From Pseudomonas sp. MUP55 (GTDB taxonomy: Bacteria > Pseudomonadota > Gammaproteobacteria > Pseudomonadales > Pseudomonadaceae), in the NCBI RefSeq assembly GCF_034043515.1, contig NZ_CP138214.1, forward strand, positions 5,463,501 to 5,527,500: 64,000 bases of DNA, in the 5' to 3' direction. Numbering within the stretch: position 1 is the stretch's first letter; every line of letters starts with the position of its first letter. Under the pieces are notes generated by a model, which saw nothing but the letters and a program-made list of their open reading frames with translations, searched no databases and was not told where the DNA came from. Shown one piece after another: positions 1-9,561 of the stretch. The translations under genes were made by a program, and so were the position numbers.

Positions 1-477
1 CACATGGAAAGCGTGCTGGGCTACATCGCCAAAGGTAAAGAGCAAGGCGCGCGCCTGCTGTGCGGCGGCGACCGCCTGACCGACGGCGACTTCGCCAAAG
101 GCGCTTTCGTGGCACCCACCGTGTTCACCGACTGCACCGATGACATGGTGATCGTGCGTGAAGAAATCTTCGGCCCGGTGATGAGCATCCTCACCTATGA
201 AACCGAAGAAGAAGTGATCCGCCGCGCCAACGACACCGACTTCGGTCTGGCTGCCGGCCTGGTCACCAAGGACCTGAACCGCGCCCACCGCGTGATTCAT
301 CAGCTGGAAGCGGGTATCTGCTGGATCAACGCCTGGGGCGAATCCGACGCCAAGATGCCGGTCGGTGGCTACAAGCAATCCGGTGTGGGCCGTGAAAACG
401 GCATCAGCTCGCTGAACAACTTCACCCGCATCAAATCGGTACAGGTCGAGCTGGGCGATTACGCATCAGTGTTCTGA
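1..477 (+). CDS. betB: Betaine aldehyde dehydrogenase, C-terminal part (runs in from upstream)
   Basis: This is the last 158 residues of an NAD(P)-dependent aldehyde dehydrogenase that oxidises betaine aldehyde to glycine betaine, the second step of choline oxidation. The reading frame is open to the window edge, so the true start and the catalytic Cys/Glu residues lie upstream. Visible family signatures are EEIFGPV near residue 57 and the C-terminal [12 protein letters not shown] block. It ends TGA 129 bases before betA, matching the usual bet operon order betI-betB-betA, which supports this substrate over other aldehyde dehydrogenases. Confidence 0.9.
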   Translation, partial: HMESVLGYIAKGKEQGARLLCGGDRLTDGDFAKGAFVAPTVFTDCTDDMVIVREEIFGPVMSILTYETEEEVIRRANDTDFGLAAGLVTKDLNRAHRVIHQLEAGICWINAWGESDAKMPVGGYKQSGVGRENGISSLNNFTRIKSVQVELGDYASVF

Positions 478-487
478 TGAGCCTCGA

Positions 488-592
488 GCGGCAAGCTTCA
501 AGCTGCAAGTAAAAGCAGTTTGGTTTGCCGCATCTCCCAGATGCACCGCTCGCTGCTCTTTCTTGCAGCTTGAAGCTAGGAGCTTGCAGCTC
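488..592. repeat. Imperfect inverted repeat between betB and betA (AAGCTTCAAG family)
   Basis: Two arms pair perfectly over 16 bases: AGCTTCAAGCTGCAAG at 494-509 and its reverse complement at 562-577. Further AGCTTGCAGCT-type units continue to about 592. The same sequence family recurs at 7866-7926 and 38300-38378. Here it sits inside the bet operon, so the transcript could form a long stem-loop just before the betA ribosome binding site (GGAG at 597-600). Effect on betA expression is inference. Confidence 0.7.
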
Positions 593-605
593 CCCCGGAG
601 TACAA

Positions 606-2312
606 ATGACTCAAGAATACGACTACATCATTGTTGGCGCAGGTTCTGCGGGCAACACCTTAGCGACCCGTCTGACCGAAGACGAAGGCGTCACCGTCCT
701 GTTGCTGGAAGCCGGTGGCCCGGACTACCGCCTCGACTTCCGTACCCAGATGCCGGCCGCCCTGGCGTTCCCGCTGCAAGGCCGTCGCTACAACTGGGCC
801 TACGAAACCGACCCTGAGCCACACATGGACGGGCGCCGGATGGAATGCGGTCGCGGCAAGGGCCTGGGTGGTTCTTCGCTGATCAACGGCATGTGCTACA
901 TCCGCGGCAACGCCATGGACTACGACAACTGGTCGAAGCTGCCAGGCCTTGAAGATTGGACTTACCTGGACTGCCTGCCGTACTTCCGCAAGGCCGAAAC
1001 CCGTGACATCGGCCCCAACGATTGGCACGGCGGCGATGGCCCGGTCAGCGTGACCACGCCCAAGGCAGGCAACAACCCGCTGTTCCACGCCATGGTTGAA
1101 GCCGGCGTGCAGGCCGGTTACCCGCGTACCGAAGACTTGAACGGCTACCAACAGGAAGGCTTCGGCCCGATGGACCGTACCGTCACGCCCAACGGCCGTC
1201 GCGCCAGCACCGCGCGCGGTTACCTGGACACCGCCAAGAAGCGTTCGACCCTGACCATCGTCACCCACGCCCTCACCGACAAAGTGTTGTTCGAAGGCAA
1301 GCGTGCGGTCGGCGTGCGTTACCTGATCGGCGCCGCCGAAGAGCGCGTCGAAGCCCGTGCACGCAAGGAAGTGCTGGTGTGCAGCGGTGCAATCGCTTCG
1401 CCGCAGCTGCTGCAACGCTCCGGCGTCGGCCCGGCCAAACTGCTGGAAAGCCTCGATATCCCGGTGGTCCACGACCTGCCAGGCGTGGGTGAAAACCTGC
1501 AGGACCACCTTGAGCTGTACCTGCAGTACGCCTGCACCCAGCCGGTGTCGCTGTACCCTTCGCTGCTCTGGTACAACCAGCCGGCGATTGGCGCCGAGTG
1601 GCTGTTCAACGGCACCGGGATCGGCGCCAGCAACCAGTTCGAAGCGGGCGGTTTCATCCGTACCCGTGAAGAATTCGAATGGCCGAACATTCAGTACCAC
1701 TTCCTGCCGGTAGCGATTAACTACAACGGCAGCAACGGCGTGAAAGAGCATGGTTTCCAGGCCCACATGGGCTCCATGCGTTCGCCGAGCCGTGGCCGCA
1801 TCCAGTTGAAGTCGAAGAACCCAAGGGACTACCCGAGCATCCTCTTCAACTACATGGCCACCGAGCAGGACTGGCAGGAATTTCGTGACGGCATCCGCCT
1901 GACCCGTGAAATCATGCAACAGCCGGCGCTGGACCCGTACCGTGGCCGCGAAATCAGCCCAGGTATCGACGTGCAAACCGATGAACAGCTCGACAAGTTC
2001 ATCCGCGAGCACGCCGAAACCGCGTTCCACCCGTCCTGCTCGTGCAAGATGGGCACCGACGAGATGGCAGTGGTGGATGGCGAAGGCCGTGTGCATGGCA
2101 TGCAGGGTCTGCGTGTGGTCGATGCGTCGATCATGCCGATCATCACCACCGGCAACCTGAACGCGCCAACGATCATGATCGCCGAAAAGATCGCCGACAA
2201 GATCCGCGGGCGCAAGCCACTGCCGCGCAGCACCGCCGACTACTACGTGGCCGGTGATGCGCCGGTGCGTGGCAAGCCGTTGCGTGAAGTGGGCCCGATG
2301 CGCAATAACTGA
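606..2312 (+). CDS. betA: Choline dehydrogenase
   Basis: FAD-dependent GMC oxidoreductase (568 aa) that oxidises choline to betaine aldehyde at the inner membrane, feeding glycine betaine synthesis for osmoprotection or carbon and nitrogen supply. The N-terminal dinucleotide-binding motif [10 protein letters not shown] is at residues 7-16, GMC signature segments ([28 protein letters not shown]) follow, and the conserved C-terminal HPSCSCKMG and [13 protein letters not shown] segments contain the active-site region. The frame is open further upstream to 525, but the start at 606 is preferred because GGAG lies 5 bases before it and the protein then begins directly with the FAD fold. It lies downstream of betB in the bet operon. 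Confidence 0.95.
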   Translation: MTQEYDYIIVGAGSAGNTLATRLTEDEGVTVLLLEAGGPDYRLDFRTQMPAALAFPLQGRRYNWAYETDPEPHMDGRRMECGRGKGLGGSSLINGMCYIRGNAMDYDNWSKLPGLEDWTYLDCLPYFRKAETRDIGPNDWHGGDGPVSVTTPKAGNNPLFHAMVEAGVQAGYPRTEDLNGYQQEGFGPMDRTVTPNGRRASTARGYLDTAKKRSTLTIVTHALTDKVLFEGKRAVGVRYLIGAAEERVEARARKEVLVCSGAIASPQLLQRSGVGPAKLLESLDIPVVHDLPGVGENLQDHLELYLQYACTQPVSLYPSLLWYNQPAIGAEWLFNGTGIGASNQFEAGGFIRTREEFEWPNIQYHFLPVAINYNGSNGVKEHGFQAHMGSMRSPSRGRIQLKSKNPRDYPSILFNYMATEQDWQEFRDGIRLTREIMQQPALDPYRGREISPGIDVQTDEQLDKFIREHAETAFHPSCSCKMGTDEMAVVDGEGRVHGMQGLRVVDASIMPIITTGNLNAPTIMIAEKIADKIRGRKPLPRSTADYYVAGDAPVRGKPLREVGPMRNN

Positions 2313-2314
2313 TA

Positions 2315-2410
2315 CACCGCTATCGGGGGCAAGCCCCCTCCCACACTGACTGCGCTCACACGTTTAAAGGTGTAAATACAGTCAAATGTGGGAGGGGGCT
2401 TGCCCCCGAT
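2315..2410. repeat. REP doublet (REPIN-like), GTGGGAGGGGGCTTGCCCCC family
   Basis: Two inverted copies of the GTGGGAGGGGGCTTGCCCCC motif flank about 45 bases. This is the most abundant short palindromic repeat of P. fluorescens-group genomes, mobilised in trans by RAYT transposases; none is encoded in this window. It sits just after the betA stop codon, where it may act as a transcript-end stem-loop. Confidence 0.9.
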
Positions 2411-2508
2411 GAGGCCCCAACAAACACCACATCCCTCCTTGATAGCTCCCCAGCCCGGGCCTACTCTGTTGGCCTGCCCCGCGCTGAGCCGCCCACAAGG
2501 AAGGCCCC

Positions 2509-3951
2509 ATGTTCGAACACCACGCCACGCTCAAGAAACACTTCAGTGCCCTGCGCACCACTGCCCCATTCTTCTCCCTGCGCTACGTGCGCGAATCCGG
2601 CCGTTACCTGTCGGTACGCAAGAACGTCGCCGAACCGCCGCACCTGAGCCACGACGAAGGCGCCATGCTCACCGTGCGTGTCAACGGCGTGGAAGCTTAT
2701 GCTGCGACCAACGATATTTCCCTGGCCGGCCTGCAAGCCGCCCTCGAACGCGCCGAACAACAGGCCCGGCGAATCAAGCCCCACGCCCTGCTCGACCTGC
2801 GCGAGCAAGCGGTGTCCAGTGATGTGGCCGATTACCTGTCCCCCCACCTCGACCAGCCCTTCCCGTCCCTGAGCGACTGCTACCAACTGCTGGGCGATGA
2901 GTCGGCTGCGGTGCCCAGGGATGAGCGCCTGGTGAGCTGGGACGTGAGCCTCGGCCAGACCACGGTCGAACAGATCTACCTCAACAGTGCCGGCGCCCAA
3001 TTGCGCCAGGCCCAGCGTTTTGTGTTCCCCGGCGTCAACGTCACCGCCTTCGATGGCAACGACAGCCAGACCCGCACCCTCGGCGGCAGCAACTTCGGCC
3101 AGCAGGGCGGGTTCGACGTGATCAGCCGCTTCGGCCTGATCGGCGCCGCGCCACGGGTGGCCGACGAGGCCCTGCAACTGCTGCTCGCACCGAACACGCC
3201 CCAGGGACCGCGTGACCTGCTGCTGATGCCCGACCAGATGATCCTGCAGATCCACGAGTCCATCGGCCACCCGCTGGAGCTGGACCGCATCCTCGGCGAC
3301 GAGCGTAACTACGCCGGCACCAGCTTCGTGAAGGCCAGCGATTTCGGCCACCTGCAGTATGGCTCCAAGCTGCTCAATGTGACGTTCGACCCGGACATTC
3401 CCGAACAGCTCGCCAGTTACAGCCACGACGACGACGGCACCCGAGCCAGCAAGCAGTTCCTGATCCGCGAAGGGCTGCTGCTCAAGCCGTTGGGCGGCGC
3501 GTTGTCGCAATTTCGCGCGGGGCTGGGCGGTGTGGCCAACAGCCGGGCCAGCGGCTGGAACCGCCCGCCGATCGACCGCATGGCCAACCTCAATATCGAG
3601 GCCGGCGACCAGAGCCTGACGCAACTGATCGGCGGTATCGAGCACGGCATCCTGATGTCGACCAACCGTTCCTGGTCCATCGATGACGCGCGCAACAAAT
3701 TCCAGTTCGGCTGCGAATGGGGCCAACTGATCGAAAACGGCGAGCTCAAAGGCGTGGTGAAGAACCCCAACTACCGCGCCATTTCCGCGCAGTTCTGGCG
3801 CAAGCTCAGCGCGGTAGGCGACGCCAGCACCTTCAAGGTGCTGGGCACGCCCAACTGCGGCAAAGGCGAACCCAACCAGGTGATCCGCGTCGGCCATGCA
3901 TCGCCTGCGTGTGTGTTCAGTAACGTCGACGTATTTGGGGGAGATGCCTGA
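2509..3951 (+). CDS. TldD-type metalloprotease subunit (TldD/PmbA family)
   Basis: 480-residue TldD/PmbA family protein. The zinc-binding HExxxH motif characteristic of TldD is present as HESIGH at residues 249-254, with the second acidic/hydrophobic block (PLELDRILGDE) following. In E. coli the TldD/TldE heterodimer is a peptidase that matures microcin B17 and degrades the CcdA antitoxin. Here the gene overlaps by one base (TGATG) with a second family member lacking the HExxxH motif, exactly the TldD/TldE arrangement. It starts at ATG 2509, preceded by AAGGAAGG. Pseudomonads usually also carry a canonical tldD-pmbA elsewhere, so this is probably a paralogous pair; the substrate is unknown. 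Confidence 0.85.
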   Translation: MFEHHATLKKHFSALRTTAPFFSLRYVRESGRYLSVRKNVAEPPHLSHDEGAMLTVRVNGVEAYAATNDISLAGLQAALERAEQQARRIKPHALLDLREQAVSSDVADYLSPHLDQPFPSLSDCYQLLGDESAAVPRDERLVSWDVSLGQTTVEQIYLNSAGAQLRQAQRFVFPGVNVTAFDGNDSQTRTLGGSNFGQQGGFDVISRFGLIGAAPRVADEALQLLLAPNTPQGPRDLLLMPDQMILQIHESIGHPLELDRILGDERNYAGTSFVKASDFGHLQYGSKLLNVTFDPDIPEQLASYSHDDDGTRASKQFLIREGLLLKPLGGALSQFRAGLGGVANSRASGWNRPPIDRMANLNIEAGDQSLTQLIGGIEHGILMSTNRSWSIDDARNKFQFGCEWGQLIENGELKGVVKNPNYRAISAQFWRKLSAVGDASTFKVLGTPNCGKGEPNQVIRVGHASPACVFSNVDVFGGDA

Positions 3952-5267
3952 TGAATAATTTCAAGGCACTGGTGGACTGGCTCAAGCAGGCCGTCACCGA
4001 TCAGGAACAATTTCACCTGGGCTACGCGGACGAAGCGTCCGAGTTCGTGCGCTTCAACCACGCCCAGGTCCGCCAGGCCGGGCAGGTGCAACAGGCCAGC
4101 CTCAACCTCAAGTTGATCAACGCCGGCCGCCATGCCGACCTTGGCATCACCCTGGCCGGTGACCCGCAGCTGGACCGTGATCGCCTCGCCGCAGGCCTGC
4201 AACAGTTGCGTGAAACCTTGCCATTGCTGCCGCCGGACCCTTACCTGCTGCTCAACCACACTGCTTGGCAAAGCCATAACGAACAACTGCGGCCACTGCC
4301 GGAACTGCCCCAGGTGTTGCAGGACATCAGCCAGGCCGCAGAAGGCGTGGACCTGGTCGGTTTTTATGCCGCAGGCCCCATCAGCCGTGGCTTTGCCAGC
4401 TCCGACGGGGCGTTCGGCTGGCACCAGGCCAATAGTTTCAACTTCGATTTCAGCCTGTTCCATGCCAATGGCGAAGCGGTCAAGGCCAGCTATGCCGGGC
4501 ATACCTGGGACAGTGTCGAGTTCGCCCGGCGCGTCCAGCAGGCGCGTGACCAGCTTGAGTTCCTTGGCCGACCGTTGCACCCGCTGGCGCCCGGACAGTA
4601 CCGCGCCTACCTCGCGCCGGCGGCGCTGGAAGAGATCATCAGCATCATCACCTGGGGCGGTTTTTCCGCGCAGGCCATCGCCAGCAAAGGCAGCTCGCTG
4701 CAACGCCTGTATGCCGGGGAACACCACCTGAGCCCGCTGGTGACGGTGAACGAACAGATCAGCGGCTCGCTGAGCCAGGCATTTTCCACCGAAGGCTACC
4801 CGCGCAGCGACGTCAGGTTGATCAATGCCGGCCGCGCCGAGGGCCAACTGGTCAACTCGCGCAGCGCCGCCGAATATGGCTTGAGCGCCAACGGCGCCAG
4901 CGGCGACGAATCTCCCAGCGCCCTGCAAATGGCCGCCGGCAACCTGGCCCAGGCCGACATTCTCAAGCAGTTGGGCACCGGGTTATACATCAGCAACCTG
5001 TGGTACCTGAACTACTCCGACCTGCCTGCGGCGCGCCTGACCGGCATGACCCGCTTCGCCACGTTCTGGGTGGAAGACGGCGAAATCAAGGCACCGGTCA
5101 GCACCATGCGCTTTGATGACAGCGTGTACAGCTTGCTCGGCTCGCAGCTGGAAGCGTTGACCGCTGAACGGGAGCTGTTGCTGTCGGCCAGTACCTACGG
5201 TCAACGCAACACCGCGTCCAACCTGCTTCCTGGCGCACTGGTCAAACGCCTGACACTCACCCTCTAA
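3951..5267 (+). CDS. TldE/PmbA-type partner subunit
   Basis: 438-residue member of the same TldD/PmbA family, without the HExxxH zinc motif, so it is the non-catalytic TldE-like half of the heterodimer. Its ATG overlaps the TGA of the upstream gene by one base, implying translational coupling and stoichiometric production. The C-terminal half (SNLWYLNYSD and the TRFATFWVEDG-type strand) aligns with the conserved PmbA C-terminal fold. No peptide precursor or toxin-antitoxin pair is seen adjacent, so what the pair processes cannot be told from the context. Confidence 0.8.
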   Translation: MNNFKALVDWLKQAVTDQEQFHLGYADEASEFVRFNHAQVRQAGQVQQASLNLKLINAGRHADLGITLAGDPQLDRDRLAAGLQQLRETLPLLPPDPYLLLNHTAWQSHNEQLRPLPELPQVLQDISQAAEGVDLVGFYAAGPISRGFASSDGAFGWHQANSFNFDFSLFHANGEAVKASYAGHTWDSVEFARRVQQARDQLEFLGRPLHPLAPGQYRAYLAPAALEEIISIITWGGFSAQAIASKGSSLQRLYAGEHHLSPLVTVNEQISGSLSQAFSTEGYPRSDVRLINAGRAEGQLVNSRSAAEYGLSANGASGDESPSALQMAAGNLAQADILKQLGTGLYISNLWYLNYSDLPAARLTGMTRFATFWVEDGEIKAPVSTMRFDDSVYSLLGSQLEALTAERELLLSASTYGQRNTASNLLPGALVKRLTLTL

Positions 5268-5280
5268 GCACCACACATCC

Positions 5281-5373
5281 AATGTGGGAGGGGGCTTGCC
5301 CCCGATGGCGGTGGATCAGCCAAGTATTTATCGACTGACACACCGCTATCGGGGGCAAGCCCCCTCCCACATT
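5281..5373. repeat. REP doublet (REPIN-like)
   Basis: Complete inverted pair of GTGGGAGGGGGCTTGCCCCC ends separated by about 50 bases, between the TldE-type gene and the rhlA-like gene. It separates two transcription units. Confidence 0.9.
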
Positions 5374-5510
5374 GTCTTGTGTCCATTTCGCACACTTCGC
5401 TAAGCCCCTTCCTACCGTTCATTCCGATACCCCCCGCAGCCTGTTGTCGCCCGCAAAAAACCCCGATATAAGGAATAGTGGCGTACCGCCATACCACAGG
5501 GAGTGCTGCG

Positions 5511-6401
5511 ATGAACCAGGGAAGTTTCGTCATCCAGAAGCTGTACAAACACTACAACGTCCACGTAGAGCGACTGGGCAACGCCCCCCACAGAAAGACC
5601 GTGCTGATGGTCAACGGCGCGCTGTCCACCACGCGCTCCTTTGCCCGCACCAGCAAATGCCTGGCCGAGCACTTCAATGTGCTGCTGTTCGACCTGCCGT
5701 TCTCCGGATCTTCCCGCGAACACAACACCGACCTCGAGCTGGTGACCAAGGACGACGAAGTGCAGATGCTGCGAGCGCTGGTGGAGCGCTTTGCCGTCAA
5801 CCATCTGGTCTCGGCCTCGTGGGGTGGCATCTCCACGCTGCTGACCCTGGCCCATAACCCGCCGTCCATCGAAAGCTCGGTGGTGATGGCCCTCGCGCCC
5901 AACCTCAACCCGGCGATGCTCGAATATGTGGAGCGCGTACGCGTATTGATCGAGGCCGATGACAAATCAGCCGTCGGCGATCTGCTCAACGAAACGGTCG
6001 GCAGATACCTGTCGCCGCGCCTCAAGCGCAACAACCACCGCCATCTGTCGAACATGGCTACCACCGAGTATCGCCAGGCGCGCTTTCACATCCATCAGGT
6101 GCTGTCGCTGGGCGACGGCAATTACTTGCCGGCACTGAGGCAGATTGAAACGCCGGTGCACTTTCTCAACGGTGCGCTGGACGCGTACACACCCGCCGAC
6201 GATGCGCGAGGGTTCAGCGATTATGTAGGGCGCAGCAGTTTCGCCGTGGCCGAACACACCGGACATCTGCTCGACCTGGAATCGCAGGAAGCGGCGCTGG
6301 CGGTGCATCGCGCCTTGCTGGATTTTTTGCTGGACGAGCACGCCGTAATGTCGGAGTTAGACCAACCGCCAGTGGGAAAACGGGCGATGAATGGCGCATA
6401 A
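5511..6401 (+). CDS. rhlA: RhlA-type 3-(3-hydroxyalkanoyloxy)alkanoate synthase (alpha/beta hydrolase fold)
   Basis: 296-residue alpha/beta-hydrolase closely resembling P. aeruginosa RhlA, which condenses two 3-hydroxyacyl units into HAA, the lipid half of rhamnolipids and itself a surfactant. Shared landmarks are [16 protein letters not shown] and the nucleophile elbow SASWGG (Ser103). Asp224 and His252 complete a triad whose spacing matches RhlA Ser102/Asp223/His251. The related transacylase PhaG is the main alternative, but residues around the elbow fit RhlA better. The start at ATG 5511 is preferred over an in-frame ATG at 5478 because CAGGGAG precedes it at a suitable distance. No rhlB or rhlC glycosyltransferase is nearby, so free HAA rather than rhamnolipid is the expected product. 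An MFS exporter follows after 35 bases. Confidence 0.8.
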   Translation: MNQGSFVIQKLYKHYNVHVERLGNAPHRKTVLMVNGALSTTRSFARTSKCLAEHFNVLLFDLPFSGSSREHNTDLELVTKDDEVQMLRALVERFAVNHLVSASWGGISTLLTLAHNPPSIESSVVMALAPNLNPAMLEYVERVRVLIEADDKSAVGDLLNETVGRYLSPRLKRNNHRHLSNMATTEYRQARFHIHQVLSLGDGNYLPALRQIETPVHFLNGALDAYTPADDARGFSDYVGRSSFAVAEHTGHLLDLESQEAALAVHRALLDFLLDEHAVMSELDQPPVGKRAMNGA

Positions 6402-6436
6402 TCGCCGACACATAGCCTGCTAACAAAAGGGATCCC

Positions 6437-7864
6437 ATGCCGAATCGTGCCCCTCTCGACGCCAAGACCGCCCGCTGGCTACCCTGGGTGGTAGCGATTG
6501 CCTTCTTCATGCAGTCGCTGGACGGGACGATCCTCAACACGGCGCTGCCGGCCATGGCCCGGGACCTGGCGGAAAACCCGCTGCGCATGCAGGGGGTGGT
6601 GATCGCCTACATGCTCACCGTCGCCTTGCTGATTCCGGCATCGGGCTGGATCGCCGATCGCTTCGGCACGAAAAAAATCTTCTTTGGCGCGATCCTGCTA
6701 TTCAGCATCGGGTCGCTGCTGTGCGCCCTGTCCAGCAGCTTGAGCATGCTGGTGGGCGCGCGGATTATCCAGGGCCTGGGCGGGGCGCTGATGCTGCCGG
6801 TCGGACGCCTGGTGGTGCTGCGTGCCTATCCCCGCTCGGAGCTGGTGCGGATCATGGGTTTCATAACGATCCCCGGCCTGCTGGGCCCGTTGCTCGGCCC
6901 GACCATGGGCGGCTGGATGGTGCAATACCTGACCTGGCACTGGATCTTCCTGATCAACCTGCCGGTGGGCATGATCGGCTGCTATGCCGTGTGGAAGTTT
7001 ATCCCCGACCTGCGCGGCAGTGAGCGCACGCGCTTCGATGGCCTGGGTTTTTTGCTGTTCGGCGCGGCAATGGTGCTGATTACCATCGCCATGGAGGGCC
7101 TGGGCGAACTGCACTTGCCGCACCTGCGGGTGATGTTGCTGCTGTTCGGTGGCCTGGCGTGCCTGGCGGCGTACTGGCTGCGCGCCGGGCATGTCGATAA
7201 CCCGCTGTTCTCGCCGGTACTGTTCAAGACCCGCACCTTTGCCGTGGGCATCCTCGGCAACCTGTTCGCGCGCCTGGGCAGCGGCGCCCTGCCGTTTCTG
7301 GTGCCGTTGCTGTTGCAGGTGGCGCTGGGTTATTCGCCATCGGAAGCCGGCATGAGCATGCTGCCGCTCGCGGCGGCGGCGATGTTTGCCAAGTCCATCG
7401 CCCGCCCGCTGATCGAGCGCCTGGGTTATCGCGTGGTGCTCACCGGCAACACCCTGGCCCTGGGCGCCATGCTGGCGAGCATGGGCCTGGTCAGCGAACA
7501 GACGCCCTACCCCTTGCTGCTGGGCATGCTCGCGGTGCTGGGCGCGATCAACTCCCTGCAATTTACCGCGATGAACACCGTGACGCTGATCGACCTCGAC
7601 GACGCCCAGGCCAGCAGCGGCAACAGTCTGCTGTCGGTGGTGGCGCAACTGTCCCTGAGCCTGGGCGTGGCCTGCGCCGGTGCGCTGCTCGGCGGGTTTA
7701 CCTTGGAGACCGGCAACGATGGGGTCAACACGGTGCTGGGCGCGTTCCAGCTGACGTTCCTCACGGTGGGCATCATGGCCATGCTGGCGGCGGCGATCTT
7801 CCTGCAGCTGTCGCCAAAAGACGGCAAGCGGGTGGTCAGCCGCGAGCACGATCTGGAGCATTGA
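6437..7864 (+). CDS. MFS drug/lipid exporter, DHA2 (MdtD-like) family
   Basis: 475-residue inner-membrane proton-coupled exporter with about 14 predicted helices. It resembles E. coli MdtD: the N-terminal helix carries SLDGTILNTALPAM, followed by the MFS loop motif GWIADRFGTKK and the exporter motif C region GPLLGPTMGGWMV. It begins 35 bases after the rhlA-like gene with AAGGGA before ATG 6437, so the two are very likely co-transcribed. Rhamnolipid loci in Burkholderia also include an MFS gene next to rhlA/rhlB, so export of HAA-type lipids is a reasonable inference; multidrug efflux is the annotation by family alone. Confidence 0.85.
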   Translation: MPNRAPLDAKTARWLPWVVAIAFFMQSLDGTILNTALPAMARDLAENPLRMQGVVIAYMLTVALLIPASGWIADRFGTKKIFFGAILLFSIGSLLCALSSSLSMLVGARIIQGLGGALMLPVGRLVVLRAYPRSELVRIMGFITIPGLLGPLLGPTMGGWMVQYLTWHWIFLINLPVGMIGCYAVWKFIPDLRGSERTRFDGLGFLLFGAAMVLITIAMEGLGELHLPHLRVMLLLFGGLACLAAYWLRAGHVDNPLFSPVLFKTRTFAVGILGNLFARLGSGALPFLVPLLLQVALGYSPSEAGMSMLPLAAAAMFAKSIARPLIERLGYRVVLTGNTLALGAMLASMGLVSEQTPYPLLLGMLAVLGAINSLQFTAMNTVTLIDLDDAQASSGNSLLSVVAQLSLSLGVACAGALLGGFTLETGNDGVNTVLGAFQLTFLTVGIMAMLAAAIFLQLSPKDGKRVVSREHDLEH

Positions 7865-7865
7865 A

Positions 7866-7926
7866 GCAGCTGCAAGCTTCAAGTTGTAAGCTTCAAGCTT
7901 GTCGCTTGCAGCTCGTAACTTGCCGC
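7866..7926. repeat. AAGCTTCAAG-family repeat cluster
   Basis: Imperfect repeats of (A)AGCTTCAAG/CTTGCAGCT units directly after the MFS stop codon, related to the elements at 488-592 and 38300-38378. They can fold back on themselves and may form the transcript end. Confidence 0.6.
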
Positions 7927-8014
7927 TGGCCCCCTACGCCTCGTCGAGAACATACAAAGAAATCCAAGGGGGCCTGTTACACTGCGCGACATTTTGTTTT
8001 GCAGAGCCAGTCCC

Positions 8015-9400
8015 GTGACCACCATCGCCACCGCTTTTAATACTTTGCCCCTGTCCGCCGCCATGCTGGCTAACCTCGACTCGCTGGGTTATGTCGAGAT
8101 GACGCAGATCCAGGCGCAGAGCTTGCCGGTGATCCTCAAGGGACTGGACCTGATCGCCCAGGCCAAGACCGGCAGCGGCAAGACCGCGGCCTTCGGTATC
8201 GGCCTGCTGAACCCGATCAACCCGCGCTACTTCGGTTGCCAGGCCCTGGTGATGTGCCCGACCCGCGAGCTGGCCGACCAGGTGGCCAAGGAAATCCGTC
8301 GTCTGGCCCGCGCCGAAGACAACATCAAGGTGCTGACCCTGTGCGGTGGCGTGTCCCTCGGCCCGCAGATCGCTTCCCTTGAGCACGGCGCCCACGTGAT
8401 CGTCGGCACCCCGGGCCGTATCCAGCAGCACCTGCGCAAGGGCTCGCTGGTACTGGACGGTTTGAACACGCTGATCCTCGATGAAGCCGACCGCATGCTC
8501 GACATGGGTTTCTACGACGCCATCGAAGACATCATCAGCAAGACCCCGCCACGCCGCCAGACCCTGCTCTTCTCGGCCACCTACCCGGTGAGCATCAAGC
8601 AACTGGCCTCCAAGTTCATGCGCGCGCCGCAACAGGTGAAGGCCGAAGCCTTCCACTCCGACGACCAGATCGAGCAGCGTTTCTACGAGATCTCGCCAGA
8701 AGAGCGCATGGACGCGGTGACCAAGGTGCTGGCGCATTTCCGCCCGGCGTCGTGCGTGGCGTTCTGCTTTACCAAGCAGCAAGTGCAGGAAACCGTGGAT
8801 CACCTGACCGCCAAGGGCATTTCCGCCGTTGGCCTGCATGGCGACCTGGAGCAGCGCGACCGTGACCAGGTGCTGGCCATGTTCGCCAACCGCAGCACCT
8901 CGGTGCTGGTGGCCACCGACGTGGCTGCCCGTGGCCTGGACATCGACGCGCTGGACATGGTGATCAACGTCGAACTGGCCCGCGACTCGGAAATCCATAT
9001 CCACCGTGTAGGCCGTACCGGTCGCGCGGGTGAGACTGGCATCGCCATCAGCCTGGTGGCGCCGTCCGAAGCGCACCGTGCCCAAGCCATCGAGCAACTG
9101 CAGAAGTCGCCGTTGAACTGGGACCAGTTGGACAACCTCAAGCCGCAAGGCGGTGGTCCGCTGTTGCCGCAGATGAGCACCCTGTGCATCGCCGCCGGGC
9201 GCAAAGACAAAGTCCGCCCAGGCGACATTCTTGGCGCGCTGACAGGTGATGCTGGCATCCCTGGGGCCCAGGTCGGCAAGATCGCGATTTTCGACTTCCA
9301 GGCCTTCGTCGCCGTGGAACGCGGGATCGCCAAGCAGGCGCTGCAGCGCTTGAACGACGGCAAGATCAAGGGCCGTTCGTTGCGCGTGCGGATCCTGTAA
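8015..9400 (+). CDS. dbpA: ATP-dependent RNA helicase DbpA
   Basis: DEAD-box helicase (461 aa) that acts in 50S ribosome assembly by binding hairpin 92 of 23S rRNA. The Q motif (MTQIQAQSLPVI), Walker A (AKTGSGKTAA), DEAD ([11 protein letters not shown]), SAT (FSATYP) and motif VI (HRVGRTGRAG) appear in order. The C-terminal DbpA-specific RNA-binding domain is recognisable from RPGDILGALTGDAGIPGAQVGKIAIFD onward (first half RPGDILGALTGD). A GTG at 8015 is chosen because translation from it starts MTTIATAFNTLPL, aligning with E. coli DbpA; an in-frame start at 7994 would add seven poorly conserved residues. It is a single-gene unit bounded by repeats. Confidence 0.93.
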   Translation: MTTIATAFNTLPLSAAMLANLDSLGYVEMTQIQAQSLPVILKGLDLIAQAKTGSGKTAAFGIGLLNPINPRYFGCQALVMCPTRELADQVAKEIRRLARAEDNIKVLTLCGGVSLGPQIASLEHGAHVIVGTPGRIQQHLRKGSLVLDGLNTLILDEADRMLDMGFYDAIEDIISKTPPRRQTLLFSATYPVSIKQLASKFMRAPQQVKAEAFHSDDQIEQRFYEISPEERMDAVTKVLAHFRPASCVAFCFTKQQVQETVDHLTAKGISAVGLHGDLEQRDRDQVLAMFANRSTSVLVATDVAARGLDIDALDMVINVELARDSEIHIHRVGRTGRAGETGIAISLVAPSEAHRAQAIEQLQKSPLNWDQLDNLKPQGGGPLLPQMSTLCIAAGRKDKVRPGDILGALTGDAGIPGAQVGKIAIFDFQAFVAVERGIAKQALQRLNDGKIKGRSLRVRIL

Positions 9401-9426
9401 CACGATCTGCGCCCCCATGAAGATCC

Positions 9427-9519
9427 AATGTGGGAGGGGGCTTGCCCCCGATAGCGGCCTGTCAGTTGGACTATTTCTGACTGACACACCGCAATCGGGG
9501 GCAAGCCCCCTCCCACATT
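9427..9519. repeat. REP doublet (REPIN-like)
   Basis: Inverted pair of the GTGGGAGGGGGCTTGCCCCC motif between dbpA and the FAD-protein gene, ending only about 40 bases before the next start codon, so the next gene's promoter must be very short, lie inside the repeat, or depend on read-through. Confidence 0.9.
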
Positions 9520-9561
9520 TGACTGTATTTCAATTCAGAATTTTTGTATGAGGACACTGTT

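Noticed and set aside
660..2096. A 478-codon open frame opposite betA
   Set aside because: Antisense shadow produced by codon bias in betA.
5281..5373. Spaced repeats resembling a CRISPR array
   Set aside because: Each site has only two inverted ends and the units are scattered over the whole window rather than arrayed with regular spacers; these are REP doublets.
5511..6401. Assignment as PhaG transacylase
   Set aside because: Residues around the nucleophile and the LAEHFNV block follow RhlA; PhaG remains a secondary possibility.
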